Positions 12,333-24,984 of a DNA stretch of 64,000 bases are shown here, one piece after another. Position numbers and translations under genes: made by a program. Each line of letters opens with the position of its first letter. Position 1 is the stretch's first letter. Location: NCBI RefSeq assembly GCF_016920785.2, contig NW_024609835.1, positions 21,667,108 through 21,731,107 on the forward strand, read 5' to 3'. Under the pieces are notes generated by a model. The model had not been told where the DNA came from. It worked only from the letters and a program-made list of their open reading frames with translations, and did no database searches. The DNA is from Ixodes scapularis. Taxonomy: Eukaryota; Arthropoda; Arachnida; Ixodida; Ixodidae.

Positions 12333-15300
12333 TGCTTTGTATATTGCTTTCCTAGCTGATCCTCGAATAGGTTGCCGTGCGGCATACAGCGCATGAATGT
12401 TCAGGCAGTCACTTCTCAACATAACGCTGCCAAACGCCACTGTATGTTTGGGCCTTAAAATAAATATGCGTAACGTGGATGTGTTTGGCTATCATGTGGA
12501 GTAGTCTCATACCCTTGTCTCACGGGCACTCAAAGAATCTTTAGAGCGAACTCTTTTAAAAAATCAGAAAACCCGATCACAATTTCGACTGTGCGCGTAT
12601 CCTTCGTTCTGCACTGATTCACCGTTTTGTAAGAGAGATGGAACTCATGAAGCCATCTTAACTGTATACCCACCAAACAAGGGAATCGGTGGCATAATCT
12701 CGTCTACCCTTGTCACCCAAACTACGCGGCCATGGCAACACATGACACCGAACGCCCTTCTAACTGGATAAATAATAAAAAAAAGACCATGATATGTGGA
12801 GAGCACAAGAAAATAACCGCGCACCTCTGTCAACCATAGTTGGTGACAGGTTAATAATGCAGTAGAAGCTCCGTTTTCAGTACGCGCCCATCGCCTTCCG
12901 TCGAGCTTTGACTACGCGTGCGCCGAAGTGCTAACAGAGGTAGAAATGAAAGCTCGGGCTGGGAAGCGGAGCATCTATATTATCATCGACCGCACATAGC
13001 TTGCATTGACGTCTCACTAGCTGCTATTGTAGTGGCCTTGCTACAGTGCTTGTACCTTCTGTAGCAGCCATCTCACACCATCAAATACGTTTCCCGCAGC
13101 GAGTAAAAAGAGTATGAATGACGAATCGCTTCGTGCAGTGACGTCACGAGCAACGCATGTATAGCAACGAGCATTTAGTAATTTCCAAATTTTATCAACG
13201 GCCTTCACCAACTCGGAACATTTAAGGCGATAACCGCAACTAGAAGGAGGGCGAAGGAAGCGGCAAAAACAACATGCGGAGGCAAAAAAAAAAAAAAATT
13301 AGCTGAACGAAAGGGCAGTTTTTGAAACTAGTTCACTGAGTTGCCTTTATCTCTATTCGCTTTTACTTCGGCTAATACTGATATTCCATTTCAATTCACC
13401 CTATTTCCATCCTCTTAACTTTCACTGCCCTTCTTTAAGGTCTTTTTCCCTCCTTGAGCTTCCGGATTGAATCCCCGCTGATCAGTTTTGCGAATTAAAT
13501 TTTTGTTGCTAGTCTAGTCGAAAGAAAAAGTCTGCATGTGTCGTTCCTGTCTTTCTTGTTAGTTGTTTTTTTTTTCTATCGACTGCCACAAAGAGCTTCT
13601 TACATTTAGCACCAGTGTCTTATGCTCCGTGTATGTCGCGGGTGCACTCCAGATTTCCCGAGAGGGGGTTCCCCCGCTTCGACTTGGCCTTCGTCATTAA
13701 GAGCTACGAATCTGTTCGCACGTCCGAGGCTGCGTCCTATTTGCGGGCCTCTGAGCCACGGGCTTCTTCTCGACGCGCTCTGGGAAGGGACGGGAGCTAT
13801 TTATTCCCGTGACACCTTTCGCTGACGGGTTCAGCGAACATCTTGAAGGGTTTACTGGCTAAGTAAATCCGTTATTTATCTTTTATCTCGTCTGTGATTT
13901 CCTGTTCGTTCTCTCTTCACTGGAGGAAGATAACTCGGTGTTATCACACAAAACCACTCGGCAATGTTTCTGGCTGTTTTTAAATGTCGAAACGCGTCTA
14001 CGTTTTTGAAAGCGCGTTCGTGTTCCCCTATCTTAAAACATCGAATAAAATCAAACGTGTTTATTTTTTCTTCCATATCAAGCTACATATTTCAGTGCGA
14101 TAAGAAATACATAAAAAGTTCAGTCGCGGACAATTTATATTCCTTAAAAGATAATACAGACCGAACAGAACCTCTTGGATGTTTGTATCCTCACTTGGGA
14201 GGGTTTGTGAGTTCATTTCAATTGTAATGTTAGTGTCCTAAAACATTCGCCCCCATACTTTGTAATGTTTTTTTTTTCTAACACACAATTTGGTTTTTAC
14301 ATTTCGAATATAATGTGTTGAGTATATATTTATTTATTTCATAATACTACATTATAAAGTCGGAGACATGGTGGGAGTGGAGAAAGAAAACAAAACAATA
14401 CACTTGTCCAACATAGGACAGTGCTTATAAATACAATGAAAACACAGAAGGGCTTAAAGCGCAGAAAATTGACCACGAAATTACCGTTAAAAGGGCGCCA
14501 AAAGACCAACTCAAAATAACAAAAATCATGAAACACATCCACAGCTATCGAACAAAGTCTCTAGTGCTAATTTAAATTAAATTAAATTAAATTAACTATT
14601 TTTTTCTGGTAACGTATTTTATTCACGGACGGTTCTTGGAAAATATGAATACTTTAAAGCGTGTCTTCTGAAGCTATATTCAGCGAAAGTCTTTCTGTTG
14701 CGCTGCCTGCATGGGTATCTAGAAACACCTGTGATGTAATGTGTAATCCTCTAACAATTTTTTTGTTTTTATTCCGGTCACATGAGCCTGTAATCCGGAT
14801 TTATTCTGACCAGCGTGGTCAAATTGAAATGCAATATTATGCATCGATGTTATAAAAAATGCATTTCCTTTGAAGTTTGTCTTAGCTTTTGCCTCGATAT
14901 ACAATCCTGAGGGCACATTCTATATGTAGAATATGTAGGGAATCGTTAGAGTACACTTTGCCAGACTATTTTGTTGTCTTCCCTCATCAATCAATGAAAA
15001 CCATATCTGGAACTTGTTTTTGTCGCACAAAGGCAATTAATTATACATATTTGTTACTTTAAATCGCTACAAGCTGGCCCCTACATACTTTCCATGTTAG
15101 AATGAAATTAGTACTTACGTTTTTAAAGTAAGTTGGGGTTTGGTTACATCAAAGTCAATTCTAAGAACATTATATCGACAATTACCTACATTCCCATTGA
15201 CATAGTCCCAGCATCAGTGGCTTCAAGGGCGTTTACAGTAACAAACGTTTACTAGGAGCAGACTGCTAAATTAAAAGGGAAGCATATTTTTTTTTCAAAT

Positions 15301-15690
15301 CAGGAACCGTGTTGTTAGCCGACAATCCCAACGCATTAGGAGTTAGCGATATCTCCAAAGTATATGGCATGCTATGTAGTCGCTATTTTATGACACTAAG
15401 CAGTACATCGTGGCATTTGTAAGAACCTAGCATATTATCGAGGTTAAAGGGATTTTTAAGTATATATTATTTTAAAGTCAACGATGAATGCGATGGCCAT
15501 CTACCATAGCTGATTATACCGTTCCGCGCCATTTGCTGGCTTCAAGGCATCATGAACCGAAACAAAATGATTGTTATTTATAGCACAGGTGGTGACGCAG
15601 CCTAAAAGTAAAAATCGTATCAAAACTGTTGTGTATACTGTTGAAATGTGAAGACAAAGAATAGGGTAAATCGGACACGATTCTCTCGCA
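12333..15690. other. Intronic sequence of the connectin-like gene
   Basis: This is the interior of the large intron between 11062 and 17622. No exon with good splice sites and no recognisable domain was seen. Homopolymer runs and an AT-rich stretch near 14300-14600, including a short ATTAA tandem at 14570-14593, are the only structure. Confidence 0.55.
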
Positions 15691-15699
15691 CGCGCAGGC

Positions 15700-16996
15700 A
15701 AGACCATGCAAGCAAGACCACGCCTTTGACAACCAATCTCGCCCGAAGCTATTGTTGAAGCTAGAATTATACTAGGAGCACGAAACATTCTCAAGTGGAT
15801 TGAAGACTACCTTTCATATCGCTGCCAGTACGTAGCACTTAATGTGCACTCATCATTCAAAGGCAAAGTTTCATTGGGAGTCCGACAGGGATCAGTACTG
15901 GCACCTTTTCTGTTCCTAATATACATAAATGACTTGGTCAAAGATATGAACGTAAACATTCGTCTCCTTGCTGATGATTGCATACTTTATTAACAAATAA
16001 ATAACCCAAACGACCAGATTAACCTAAATAATGTGCTTTAACACATAATAAATTGGTGCCATGATTGGCAGATTGAAATAAATTCGAATAAAACTGTATT
16101 CATGACCATAACCGATAAGAAACTATACTCCGTTCCTTACCAGATAGGCAATAACCTCTTAGAACAAGTAGCTGAATACAAATACCTCGGCCTCAACATC
16201 AGTCAAAATTTGCATTGGGACTCACACATTCACTTCACAACTAATAAAGCTTTAAACAAACTGAGTTTTCTTAAACGAGTTTTAAAATTTACATCTCCTG
16301 CCAATAAATTGTTAGCCTACAAAAATTTAATACGTCTTACGCTCGAGTAGGCCAACGTCGTCTGGTTTCCCCACACCGTCTCCGGCATCAATAAGACAGA
16401 AAGAATTCAGAGAATGGCACGAGGTTTATTTGCGTACATATAGAGGGTACGTCTCTCCCTCTGAACTTTGCAGGCAACTGGGTCTCTCCTCTCTAGAAAA
16501 AAGAGCGAAAATCGTTAGACTTAAATTTCTATACGAATTAGCCAACGATCAATTTAACCTAACAAAAAAAAATTATCTTATCCATACAAGCAAGCGTATA
16601 ACACGGTACAACCATGGTAATCTTTACGAGGAAGACGTCGTTCATGATAACTGCTTCAAATTTCGTTTTTTTTCCCCGGTACATTAACGAATGAAACCAC
16701 CTGCCTCAAAATGACGTTCATTCCTCTTCTACTGAAATGTTCCTTGATTACGTAGATGCTCACATTTCATCGTAAACTAATATTTTATGCTGTTTTTAAA
16801 AGTGCAATGTTTCTATTGTATTGAAGTTTGTACTAATTTTTCATTCTTGAGTTTTATATTTGCGTGGAATATTGACCTGAAAATTTAGAGTGTTGAATAT
16901 TTTTTTCTGCTTGTAATATTTCAAACTGTACCACCCTACAATAACCCCGAAGGGGGTTAGTAGTATTGGAATTAAATAAATAAATAAAAATAATTA
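15700..16996 (+). pseudogene. 5'-truncated CR1/Jockey-superfamily LINE, reverse transcriptase remnant
   Basis: A broken RT reads across several frames. An AFD motif lies near 15720, the finger/palm segment with RQGSVLAP is at about 15880-15906, and LADDC, which carries the catalytic Asp pair, is at 15967-15981. A stop follows at 15991. A second open piece at 16102-16350 covers the thumb and the KYLGLNI-type segment. A frameshift near 15770 and several stops make it dead. It ends in a (TAAA)n tail at about 16972-16996, as expected for target-primed insertion. It sits in the intron in sense orientation. Confidence 0.85.
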
Positions 16997-17184
16997 AATG
17001 CAGCTTAGAAAAGGGACTTGGCGGATTACGCAGAATGAGTAAAACAGAGTGTTTGTCCAAGGGAATGCATAAGCCGGTTAGTAACTACGCTAAAATTTAC
17101 TACGGAAGTTCCCTAGGGGCGATCTTTACATTGACGAAATCTGGACCATTACCTTTCTGAAATTATGAAGCCCAAAGGCGCAGG

Positions 17185-17236
17185 CAAAGACATGAAGTAG
17201 ACAAGTTAGCACTATCCTGTCTACTTCATGTCCTTG
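17185..17236. repeat. Short hairpin, 19-bp arms
   Basis: Arms 17185-17203 and 17218-17236 pair with one mismatch around a 14-bp loop. The AGTGCTAAC-like spacer and GTCTACTTCATGTC arm resemble retroelement 3' tails that end the larger hairpins in this window. Inferred to be a minimal head-to-head tail junction. Confidence 0.45.
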
Positions 17237-17621
17237 ACTGTCCCATTGCACTTCTGGAATGAATCTTTGGAATGAACTTTCCTCGGTTAAAAGCAAAATA
17301 AGTATTTTTGTTTTGTTTTTTAAACCTCCAGAACACCCTACCTATGGCATCCATCGACCACGCTAACCTAAGCGACAGCATGGCCACACCAAACGTCTGA
17401 TTGGCACAACGTTTGACAGATGGCGGCCAGGGTCCTCAAAGTGCGCCCGCCCGCATCTCCGCTATTTGTTGTTTATTTGTGTGTTTTTTTGGAATCGAGT
17501 TATTCTTTTTTTTTTCTTTTATTGACCGCTAAATATAATAACTTTTCAATCGCAACATTTCCACTAGCGTGTCTACATAGGTTTGCGACTGTCTTTGTTG
17601 ATTCTCCGAACGTTGTTTCAG

Positions 17622-18154
17622 GAAATAAGTTCAGCTGCGACTGCCGCATAGCCTGGATGCTGCACCTGGAGAACGTGACGCGAAGTGACAAGTTCCGTCG
17701 GGAGCTCCGACACGTCAAGTGTGACTTCAGGACTCCCGGCAGTACGAACAGCAGCAAGGTGGCTCGTCTCACCATCAAGCAGCTGGGCTGTGCCGCAGAC
17801 TACGACATACCGCGCGTTCACAAGGAGCATCTGGAACTGACGACAACCACTGAGCCGCCTTCTTTGGAGGACCACGACGAAGTAGTACACACTCACGACG
17901 AGGATAACGTCATTCACAAGGCATCGTCCGAGCATCCCCCCAAAAGTGTTGAAGATGAGGACATGGAAGAGGACATGCATCCAGTGAAGAATGACATCGA
18001 CGTTCTTGTGAGTGATAAGAAGACAGTGCAGAAAGGGCCAGCGCCTTCTCCGAAGCCAAGCGGCAACTCTGGGACAATAGTGTTTCGCGGCCTCGTGTTG
18101 CAATTCGCGTGCGTAGCGGTGCTCTTGAACAGGGCGCTGGTGAAGTCATGGTAG
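17622..18154 (+). CDS. Connectin-like LRR protein, terminal coding exon (LRRCT and C-terminal anchor signal)
   Basis: The acceptor TTGTTTCAG ends at 17621, and the exon completes a Gly codon split as G|GA with the exon ending at 11062, so phases match. The exon opens with NKFSCDC, the standard start of an LRR C-terminal cap. Two further Cys (VKC and LGC) complete the four-Cys LRRCT over about 60 residues. A roughly 100-residue acidic, His/Asp/Glu-rich linker follows. The last ~25 residues are Ser/Gly-rich then hydrophobic and end at TAG 18152-18154. That fits a GPI-attachment signal, as in insect connectin, although the hydrophobic run is short. The two visible exons give about 505 residues. 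The protein should be extracellular and membrane-anchored, acting in cell adhesion or axon/muscle recognition (inferred). Confidence 0.82.
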
Positions 18155-18472
18155 ATGGTTCCGTAAAAACCAACCTGCAAACATTTGCTCATTTGTGTGG
18201 TGTCCGTGGATGTGCCTTAATTGAAGACAATGGACAGCTGGATTCTGGAAAATAATTTAACCTATTGGCGAGTCATTTGGGGATACTATATATATATATT
18301 CGAATTCATAAAAGGATGAAACATCGAGGACGGGGACGGAAACAGGACTTCTTTCATTGAACAACAACATAGACAGGTACAAAATATAAAACCTCCCCGA
18401 AAGATTTCAACGTTCTTGAAGAAGGAAAGTCGAAAATTGTTAATTAAAAGAAACATTCACCATAAATTTTGA

Positions 18473-18750
18473 AGCTTAAGAAGCACTGGCGTCACGAAGA
18501 GGTCACAGTAATTTAGTTATCTGTGATATTAGGAATTCGACCTGTGTCATTGAGCGTGATAATGAAAGTGCAAAAATATTGTTTTAACAGACCCCAAGGG
18601 TCTGTCAAAACAATGTACTCTGAATGTAAAAGTTTAAGAAGCACTAGCGTCACAACGAAGTATCAGTAATCTAGTCAACTCTAGCGTTAGGAATTCGACC
18701 TCCGTCTTTATCAGTGATTATGAAGGCCCAGAAATGTTGTTGACAGTCCC
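18473..18750 (-). repeat. Two partial tandem copies of a PLE 3' end
   Basis: The segment with AAGAAGCACTGGCGTCAC ... GGAATTCGACCT near 18480-18590 repeats at about 18630-18750 (AAGAAGCACTAGCGTCAC ... GGAATTCGACCT), a spacing of about 150 bp. A third, inverted copy is at 19303-19400. Internal tail tandems are typical of PLEs. Confidence 0.65.
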
Positions 18751-18984
18751 CATGCCAAATGATTCAGTAATTTCTCTCCTAAACATGTTGCTGTGCACGC
18801 CCAGTATTATAGTATAAGATAAATAAGGAGTACAGTCATCGCACGTGTGGCTGAGGTCGACAATTGGAGGGAAATACTCATTTGAAGTCTTTCATGTTTC
18901 CAAGTTGTGTTCTCTGAGTTGAGAGTTAACGCATCTCCCAGTTTGTTCAATGTACTGACTGTCGCAGCTTAGTTGAATTAAACC
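18718..18984 (-). pseudogene. GIY-YIG endonuclease domain of a Penelope-like element
   Basis: The minus-strand frame contains SQYIEQTGRCVNSQLREHNL, a recognisable PLE GIY-YIG core (normally xYIGQTGR...LxEH) in which the usual Gly of YIG is replaced by Glu. A Cys pair (CDDC) and an REITESF segment follow, as in other PLE C-termini. At least one internal stop follows the LREH motif. An open stretch of about 100 codons upstream (18987-19295) is probably the linker between RT and endonuclease. No function is expected. Confidence 0.72.
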
Positions 18985-19560
18985 TTTCATTCTTCGCACT
19001 TAACGAACTTTTTGGCATGTTTAACGTTGCATCCTCTGGGACTGTCGCTCTCATTTACCTTTTTATACCCCTGCTTAAGGCGCATATGACAGGAAAAAAA
19101 CACACCCGCGTGGAACTTGGACGCGGTAGATCTTAACTGGTGCGCGGAATTGTGCATGTAGTTAATCAGAGCGAAACGACCTTTCTTATTGGCAACACCG
19201 TGCGGAAGTTGTGGCCTGAGAATGAATCTCTCAGGGGTAGAACGGAGTAGGTCCGCAAGGGTAGTGCGAAGTAGGTCTGTTGTCAACAACCACATTTCTG
19301 CACCTTCATAATCACTGACAAAGACATAGGTCGAATTCCTAACATCAGAGATGACTAGATTACTGATACCTCGTCGTGACGCCAGTGCTTATTAAACTTT
19401 TAAATTTATTTTGAATTTCCCTTTCCCTTAATAATTTTGTCATTTCCTTCTGAGAGAAAGTTAAAAGCTTTAAAGGGATGTTTTATATTCTGTTCCATTC
19501 TTTGTTGTTGCTCAACGAAAGAAGTCCTGTTTTCCGTCCCTGCAAACTTGTTTTATCTGT

Positions 19561-21844
19561 GCTCTTTCCTTTCAAGTTTCGTTCATAGAGATATATATGT
19601 AATACAACCTTATTCCTTGATTCATGCGTTAAAGTGATTTACTCTAAAACCCCAGCATTAATTAAGCTAATTGAAAGAGGATCTCCTTTAATTAGCTTAG
19701 GTAATCTGAAGGGCGGTTGTAGTTCGTACCGTGTCCAGAGGCAACGCAGTTTCCATGACCAATAAAGTACCAGCCTTTTCAAAGTGAGAAGGCGTGACTA
19801 TTGGCCGCTCTACTGCTTGACGTTTTGATTAAGAGGAAACTAATGATTAAACTCCAGAGTACACTTTAGTGCATATTTTTTTTCCCGGGAGTTCTGAATC
19901 TGTGCTATATGTTATGAATAAGTTCTTATCATCCGAGTTTCACTAGCCGAACCTTTTATGACCAAATCAGGTCAGGGACATCATAAAACGACATGGTCGT
20001 AAGCCCCTAAAGGACACTAACCAGATTTGCATCAGATATTTTGTACCAAATACTTTTCAATTTGTGAAGCGGCCATATCGCTAAAGTGGGACTCGGTCAC
20101 CAACAAACCTTTTAGTGTCACGTATTCCATCAGAGCGGGTTGAACAGTTGCGTAGTTATTTATACCCTGCTCTAAGGCACAATCGGCAAACACTGCAGGA
20201 GTGTTTGTTTTGTCAACAGTTTTCTTGTTAGCCTTGGAACCTTAAAGTCTTCATTTATGATTAATTAATGTGACCTTGTCCCCGAACGCTCGTTTACGCA
20301 TTACATTAAAAGCAGCTGTATTACATTGCGTACTTTTCCGAAAGGGTAATTTACGCAAAGCCTTGAAGGCGTAATCTGTGGTAGCACAGGAAAAAAAGGA
20401 TGAATCAAGACGATGTTCGCGTACAACCACGCACAACCGTATGGTAAAATAAAAATCTACTCTAGAGAAGTTCCTTCTAAAGTACTGTGACAAGAGGGTA
20501 AAATAGTTGTAAGCGCGCATGGAAGCAATTTATTCGTACACATGTTGTTTATGTGCGGCCCATTCATGGGCAAATTTGATGACCGTTTCAATTCCATTCT
20601 TGCAACAGTTTTTGTCATACTCTGTATAAATTAATAATGTAAAATGACAATGTACGAAGTGTAAGTGTATATTGAATGTTTATCTGAGGTATGGCTGTTT
20701 TGTATTCAAACATTGCAGAGCATTGAAAACAGGTAGACCTAAATTTATGCGTGACCATTGATTTGTTTTTGTTTATCCGTAAAATGTTTCGTAGTGCTGT
20801 CTGCTATATTATTATCCGTTTATGCTTTGTAACACTGCCATAAGGAACATACCGAAACATTGTCCTACTCATTCTAGATATTATGCAATGTGCTCTCTCA
20901 TGTTGCGGAGTCTTTTCTGCGCTAAAAGTTTTTCTTTTTTGAAGAAATGTGATGTCTTTCTTTTTTCATACGCGGCCCTTGAGTGAGCCTACTGCAAAAT
21001 ATTGTAATTCGAACCCGTTCCAACTAAAACAAATGTAAATAGGTTTTATAAAAAAACAAAGTCTTGTCATAAAACTACGGTTTTCCCGATATTATTATGA
21101 TTATGATTTGCCTTAGACTTCCGCCGTAATGAATAAAAGTAATCAAACTGCTTGTAACCGATTCATGTTTTGATGTTATTTCGTAATCATTTGATTGCTT
21201 GTAATACATAGCATTCGCAAGCGTAACGCGATGTACTTTTGGATGCAATAAATGTACTTTTAACTACTATTACTTTTCCAATACCACTCGCTCACCCCTC
21301 CCCCCCTCCCCCCTCCCTCTCTTTCTCTTTAACTCGGGAACCCCTCGGTTTCTGAGCAGAGGGGCGGGACGGGGGGAGAAACAACAGTTATATGTGCATT
21401 TAGTACATCCAAAAGTAATCACATTACTCTATCAAATGATTTACGACTCTGTCACCACAGTTCAAGATAAATGCCGCGACATGTCCAGGTATATAAGTGC
21501 TGCGATATGTCCCATGACGTGCATTTCTTACATCAGACACTTATGCAGTTTACATATGAGTGCTTTAACAGTAATCAAGCTAATAAATGTAAAACGCTTT
21601 TTATCTCGCGATTCGCATGGACTTTAGTTCAGCAGGGAGTCTTTTTTTTTTCGGTAAAACATTAAAAACAGCGGAAAGGCATGGACAACAACGAGAATCT
21701 GAAACACGTGTTCCCCGTCTCGATCTAGGTCTAGCTCAGGCAGGGCGTGGGGCGTCCCCATGTCAGGGCGCGTCCCGGATGCTATGCGAGACCGTGTTCC
21801 CTTGAGAACGGCTCTCTCTCGCCCTTCTTGGACAGACATGTACA
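19561..21844. other. AT-rich intergenic DNA
   Basis: No gene or recognisable element. A short inverted pair, ATTAATTAAGCTAATTGAAAG against CTCCTTTAATTAGCTTAG, lies at about 19655-19700, and a polypyrimidine/polypurine patch is at 21292-21335. Frames are short. Confidence 0.5.
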
Positions 21845-24615
21845 AATTACTCAAGAAAGGTAGTTAAGTTACTGAGTATCGATGCCAGAACTAATTGGAG
21901 TAGAGTAGAAATTACGCATTGGTAATAGTAATTCAGTAAACTACTAACTACTGTAAAAAAGTAGCGAGTTACTTTGAAGTTACTTTCGGAGTTACTTTTT
22001 ATATATGTGTGGTAGCAAAATGAACGGCAGTTTTGATCCATGAAAAATCCTGCGAGCCTAAAATAAAAGCAGTAATTTTATGGTTTGCGTTTTCACAAAA
22101 ATAGTTTATTTGCTCGCAGAAGCAATTGAGTTTCAAAGTTCTTGATAAGAGAGTCTTCCCTTTTTTCCTTTTAAAGACGTCCCCAGCCAAGCTAAAAATA
22201 CGTTCCACCGTGGCAAATCAAATAAAATCAAATCTGATTTCAGAAACAGGCTGAGCAGGGTCGGGTATGCGAGTGTCAGCATCTTTGGTGTCCATGACGA
22301 AATATGTGAAGTTCGTTTCGGCCCTAGAGGGTCTTTTATAACAGCCTCTCCTCTTTTTTTCTTTTTTCTTCGGAAAATTGAGATTGTTATGACTGGCCCC
22401 TCTTCATTCCCACGACGTTCGGAGAGTACGCTGAGCGAGTGCACCTGACCGTCAAGGGGTAAAGTCTCGCGCCACTACGATGAGATCATCCGGACGACTG
22501 CGCGTCTCGTTGCTAATGATACGCTACTAAAAAAAAAAAAGTTTTTTTTGATACGAAGTATGTTTCGCCGCTGACGTCGGGTCCAGCAAAAGGATCTCCC
22601 AAGGGTAACTCGCAATCCTCGCCGGTGACTACGGTATCTTGACATGCCTGGCGAATAAATCGTTCTCACCAAAGAGGAGGTCTCCCTGGCGTGGAAGTTC
22701 GAAAGGACGCGAAGGATTACGTGAACAAGCATCCTCGCTCGTACAGTTGCAGGTCGAAGCAGGAACGTGCTTGCTCAAATTAACGGATTATCCGTGTCTG
22801 GGTTTGTGCGCGGGGGAGTCCGGCTTTGCAAGAAGCATGCGCTGACGACGAGGCGACCATGGGAACACTCGCCCAGGTGCGAGGTCACTCCAGTGGCGTC
22901 TCTAGTGGAACCCCCAAACCGCTTGAGGTAGAACTCACTAAAAGCAAACAACACAAAAAAAAAAAAAATCGCGGGGTGGTTTTTCTTTTACGGTTGCAGC
23001 TGAAGGCGCGTCGCCTGCGTGCATTACCGGATTAGGTCAATACCTGACCAAGCATCTCTTCCTGCGTTCGTGCGCGCCGGTGTTATGTTTTGGCTGCTCG
23101 TCGCCACCTTGGCCCAAGGACGCCTGTGATGAAGTTTGTACGGCTGGCGAGTATACACCTTTCCAAAAAACACTCGACCCCAGGGGCAACAAACCGTTTT
23201 CGAGCCCAGTCACTGAGTTTGAGGCTAGACTCTCACCGGCGTCCCTGCTAACCCTAACCGAGTGGACTGTGATTTCAATAGGCGCAGCCTGCGTAGGCGC
23301 TGTTTCAAGCACTTCTGGCGGCTAAATTCTCGTCTTTTCCCGCTATATTTTGTGTTTCAGGGTACATGTATTTTCCCGAGGACATTGAGAAAGCATTGTA
23401 CCACATTTAAAAAAACAAAAAAGAAAAAAAAAACTATAAACTATTTTCGTTGGGTACGCGCGCGACAGAACGAATGCGACTGGAATGTATAGTTCTGGTT
23501 ATTTTTTTTTTCTAAGGATAAGTTTTGACGGTGCCGCGGGATTTGCCGCATGTGAAACGACAAAGCGCTTTGCTGACAAAAATAAATTGCAACAGAAGAG
23601 GGCCGAAAGGCATGCATTTTTCACGCTTACAAATAACGTGTTTACCGATGGACAGGACACGGACATACAATTGAGGAAGTGTAAACATTCGAACAATATA
23701 TCGTACGTACCACACGATGCAGCTTTATCCGAAAATAATTTATTTGAGAAAGATCTCAAATAACACAGTCACAGTCGACGACAGTCACATCTTGACGATC
23801 GGACGGAATCCGAGATGACTTCGTTTTGGTGCACGTTTTGGGGAGAGCTTCCTTTTTTCACAACCGCACCAAGACAAAAGAACGAACGCGACTGACCCGT
23901 TTCTCACCCCAACCCGGACCACTATTTTTGGAGAGGACTGAGGATTCTACGCGGATTATCTCTGGGAGGGGGAAAACAATTAATGTTCGCAAAATCGCGT
24001 CGAGGGTCGTTCGACGTCCTTCACTTCCTTCGTTTCCCGTGAATGTCGAGCAGAAAAGCTTGAATGGCAGGCACTTACCAGCCTTATTTCTCATCATGGA
24101 AGCTAGCACAAAAAGGGTACGCAGCACGCATAAAAAAAATTAAGTGGAAACTTTCAAGAGGGCCGAGAAAACGTCGAATGCAAAACCGCAAAAACGTAGG
24201 TAGAGAGCCGCACTGAGCGGGTCTTCACAGTCCCAGAGAGTGGCAGAAACTTTCTAGCTGATAGAGGGCGCAAGAGTCGCACCAGCTGCATCAGCATCAG
24301 CAACATGGCGGCGGCCTAGGAGCGTTTTTTTGGAAAGGTGTATAAGTGCGTGGGAACGGAATGTGAGGGAGCCCCTCGTTCGGGAATGCCACTTCGTATA
24401 CCGCCGTCTTATTTACTTCTGTGCTCAAAATTTTATGATGAGCAAAATTAGCAGTACATTTCGAAAGTAGTTAGTAATTTGAGTAGAGGTTACCTGAAAA
24501 AAGTAGTTAAATTAAACTACTAATTACCCAAATAAATTTGTAATTTAAAGCTACGAAGTTACTCGGTAAAGTAGTTAAACTACAGTAGTTCGAGTAGAGT
24601 AGTTCAACTACGTCA
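21845..24615. mobile_element. Degraded hAT-like element inferred from paired subterminal regions
   Basis: Dense GTAGTTA/AGTTACT motifs occur at 21845-22000 and again at 24455-24610, with motifs in both orientations. A similar patch lies at 44520-44620. Such motif-rich ends resemble hAT subterminal regions. The 2.5-kb interior shows no transposase, so this is nonautonomous or rotted. Exact TIRs and target duplication were not found, and the two ends could belong to different copies. Confidence 0.4.
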
Positions 24616-24619
24616 AGTC

Positions 24620-24984
24620 TGTTCTCGGGTGGCTTGCCACGGGCACACCCTTCGAGATATCGATATTTGGACGCGTCCGCGCCCTCCGGGGAGCGAACCT
24701 ACCACCGACAACCCGGGCGCGTTCATTCCCAACACGTTTGCAAGTCCGGTTCTAAAGAACGGCCGGAGGCTCCCGGCGGGGAATGGCCTTGCTCCACGGA
24801 GCTCTATATAAGCCTCTTCCCCTATTGTGCTAGTGCCTACTGCGGCAGCGCGGAGTCTGATCGTTGATCCTGACCCGTTGAGGCAGCGCCGATACTTCGG
24901 ACTTTATCGAGGGCAAGCGTGTTAGCCTTCCAAGTCAATAAACACGTCATTATACGGGTCCAAGGAACCTACTTTGTTTCTACG
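24620..24984 (+). mobile_element. Solo LTR-like sequence
   Basis: The segment begins TGTTCTCGGG and has a TATA box (24805-24811) and an AATAAA (24937-24942). Just after it is TGGTACCCC at 24985, where a primer-binding site would start. No gag or pol follows, so this is a solo LTR or a 5' LTR whose body is lost. It abuts the hAT-like region on its left. The ends are approximate. Confidence 0.6.
24805..24811 (+). promoter_or_regulatory. TATA box of the LTR
   Basis: TATATAA sits in a GC-rich context about 130 bp upstream of an AATAAA, the spacing expected of an LTR U3-R promoter and polyadenylation signal. It could still drive local transcription, but nothing in the sequence shows that it does. 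Confidence 0.5.

Larger units (their letters stand above)
18310..19560 (-). mobile_element. Degraded Penelope-like element with inverted and tandem tails
   Basis: The minus strand carries PLE coding remnants (18718-19295). Its outer ends are inverted copies: about 18320-18375 (GGGACGGAAACAGGACTTC) pairs with about 19490-19545. The plus-oriented right piece (about 19303-19400) repeats the end of the PLE coding region in reverse. Head-to-head truncated copies and partial tandem tails are a known habit of PLEs. Confidence 0.72.
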
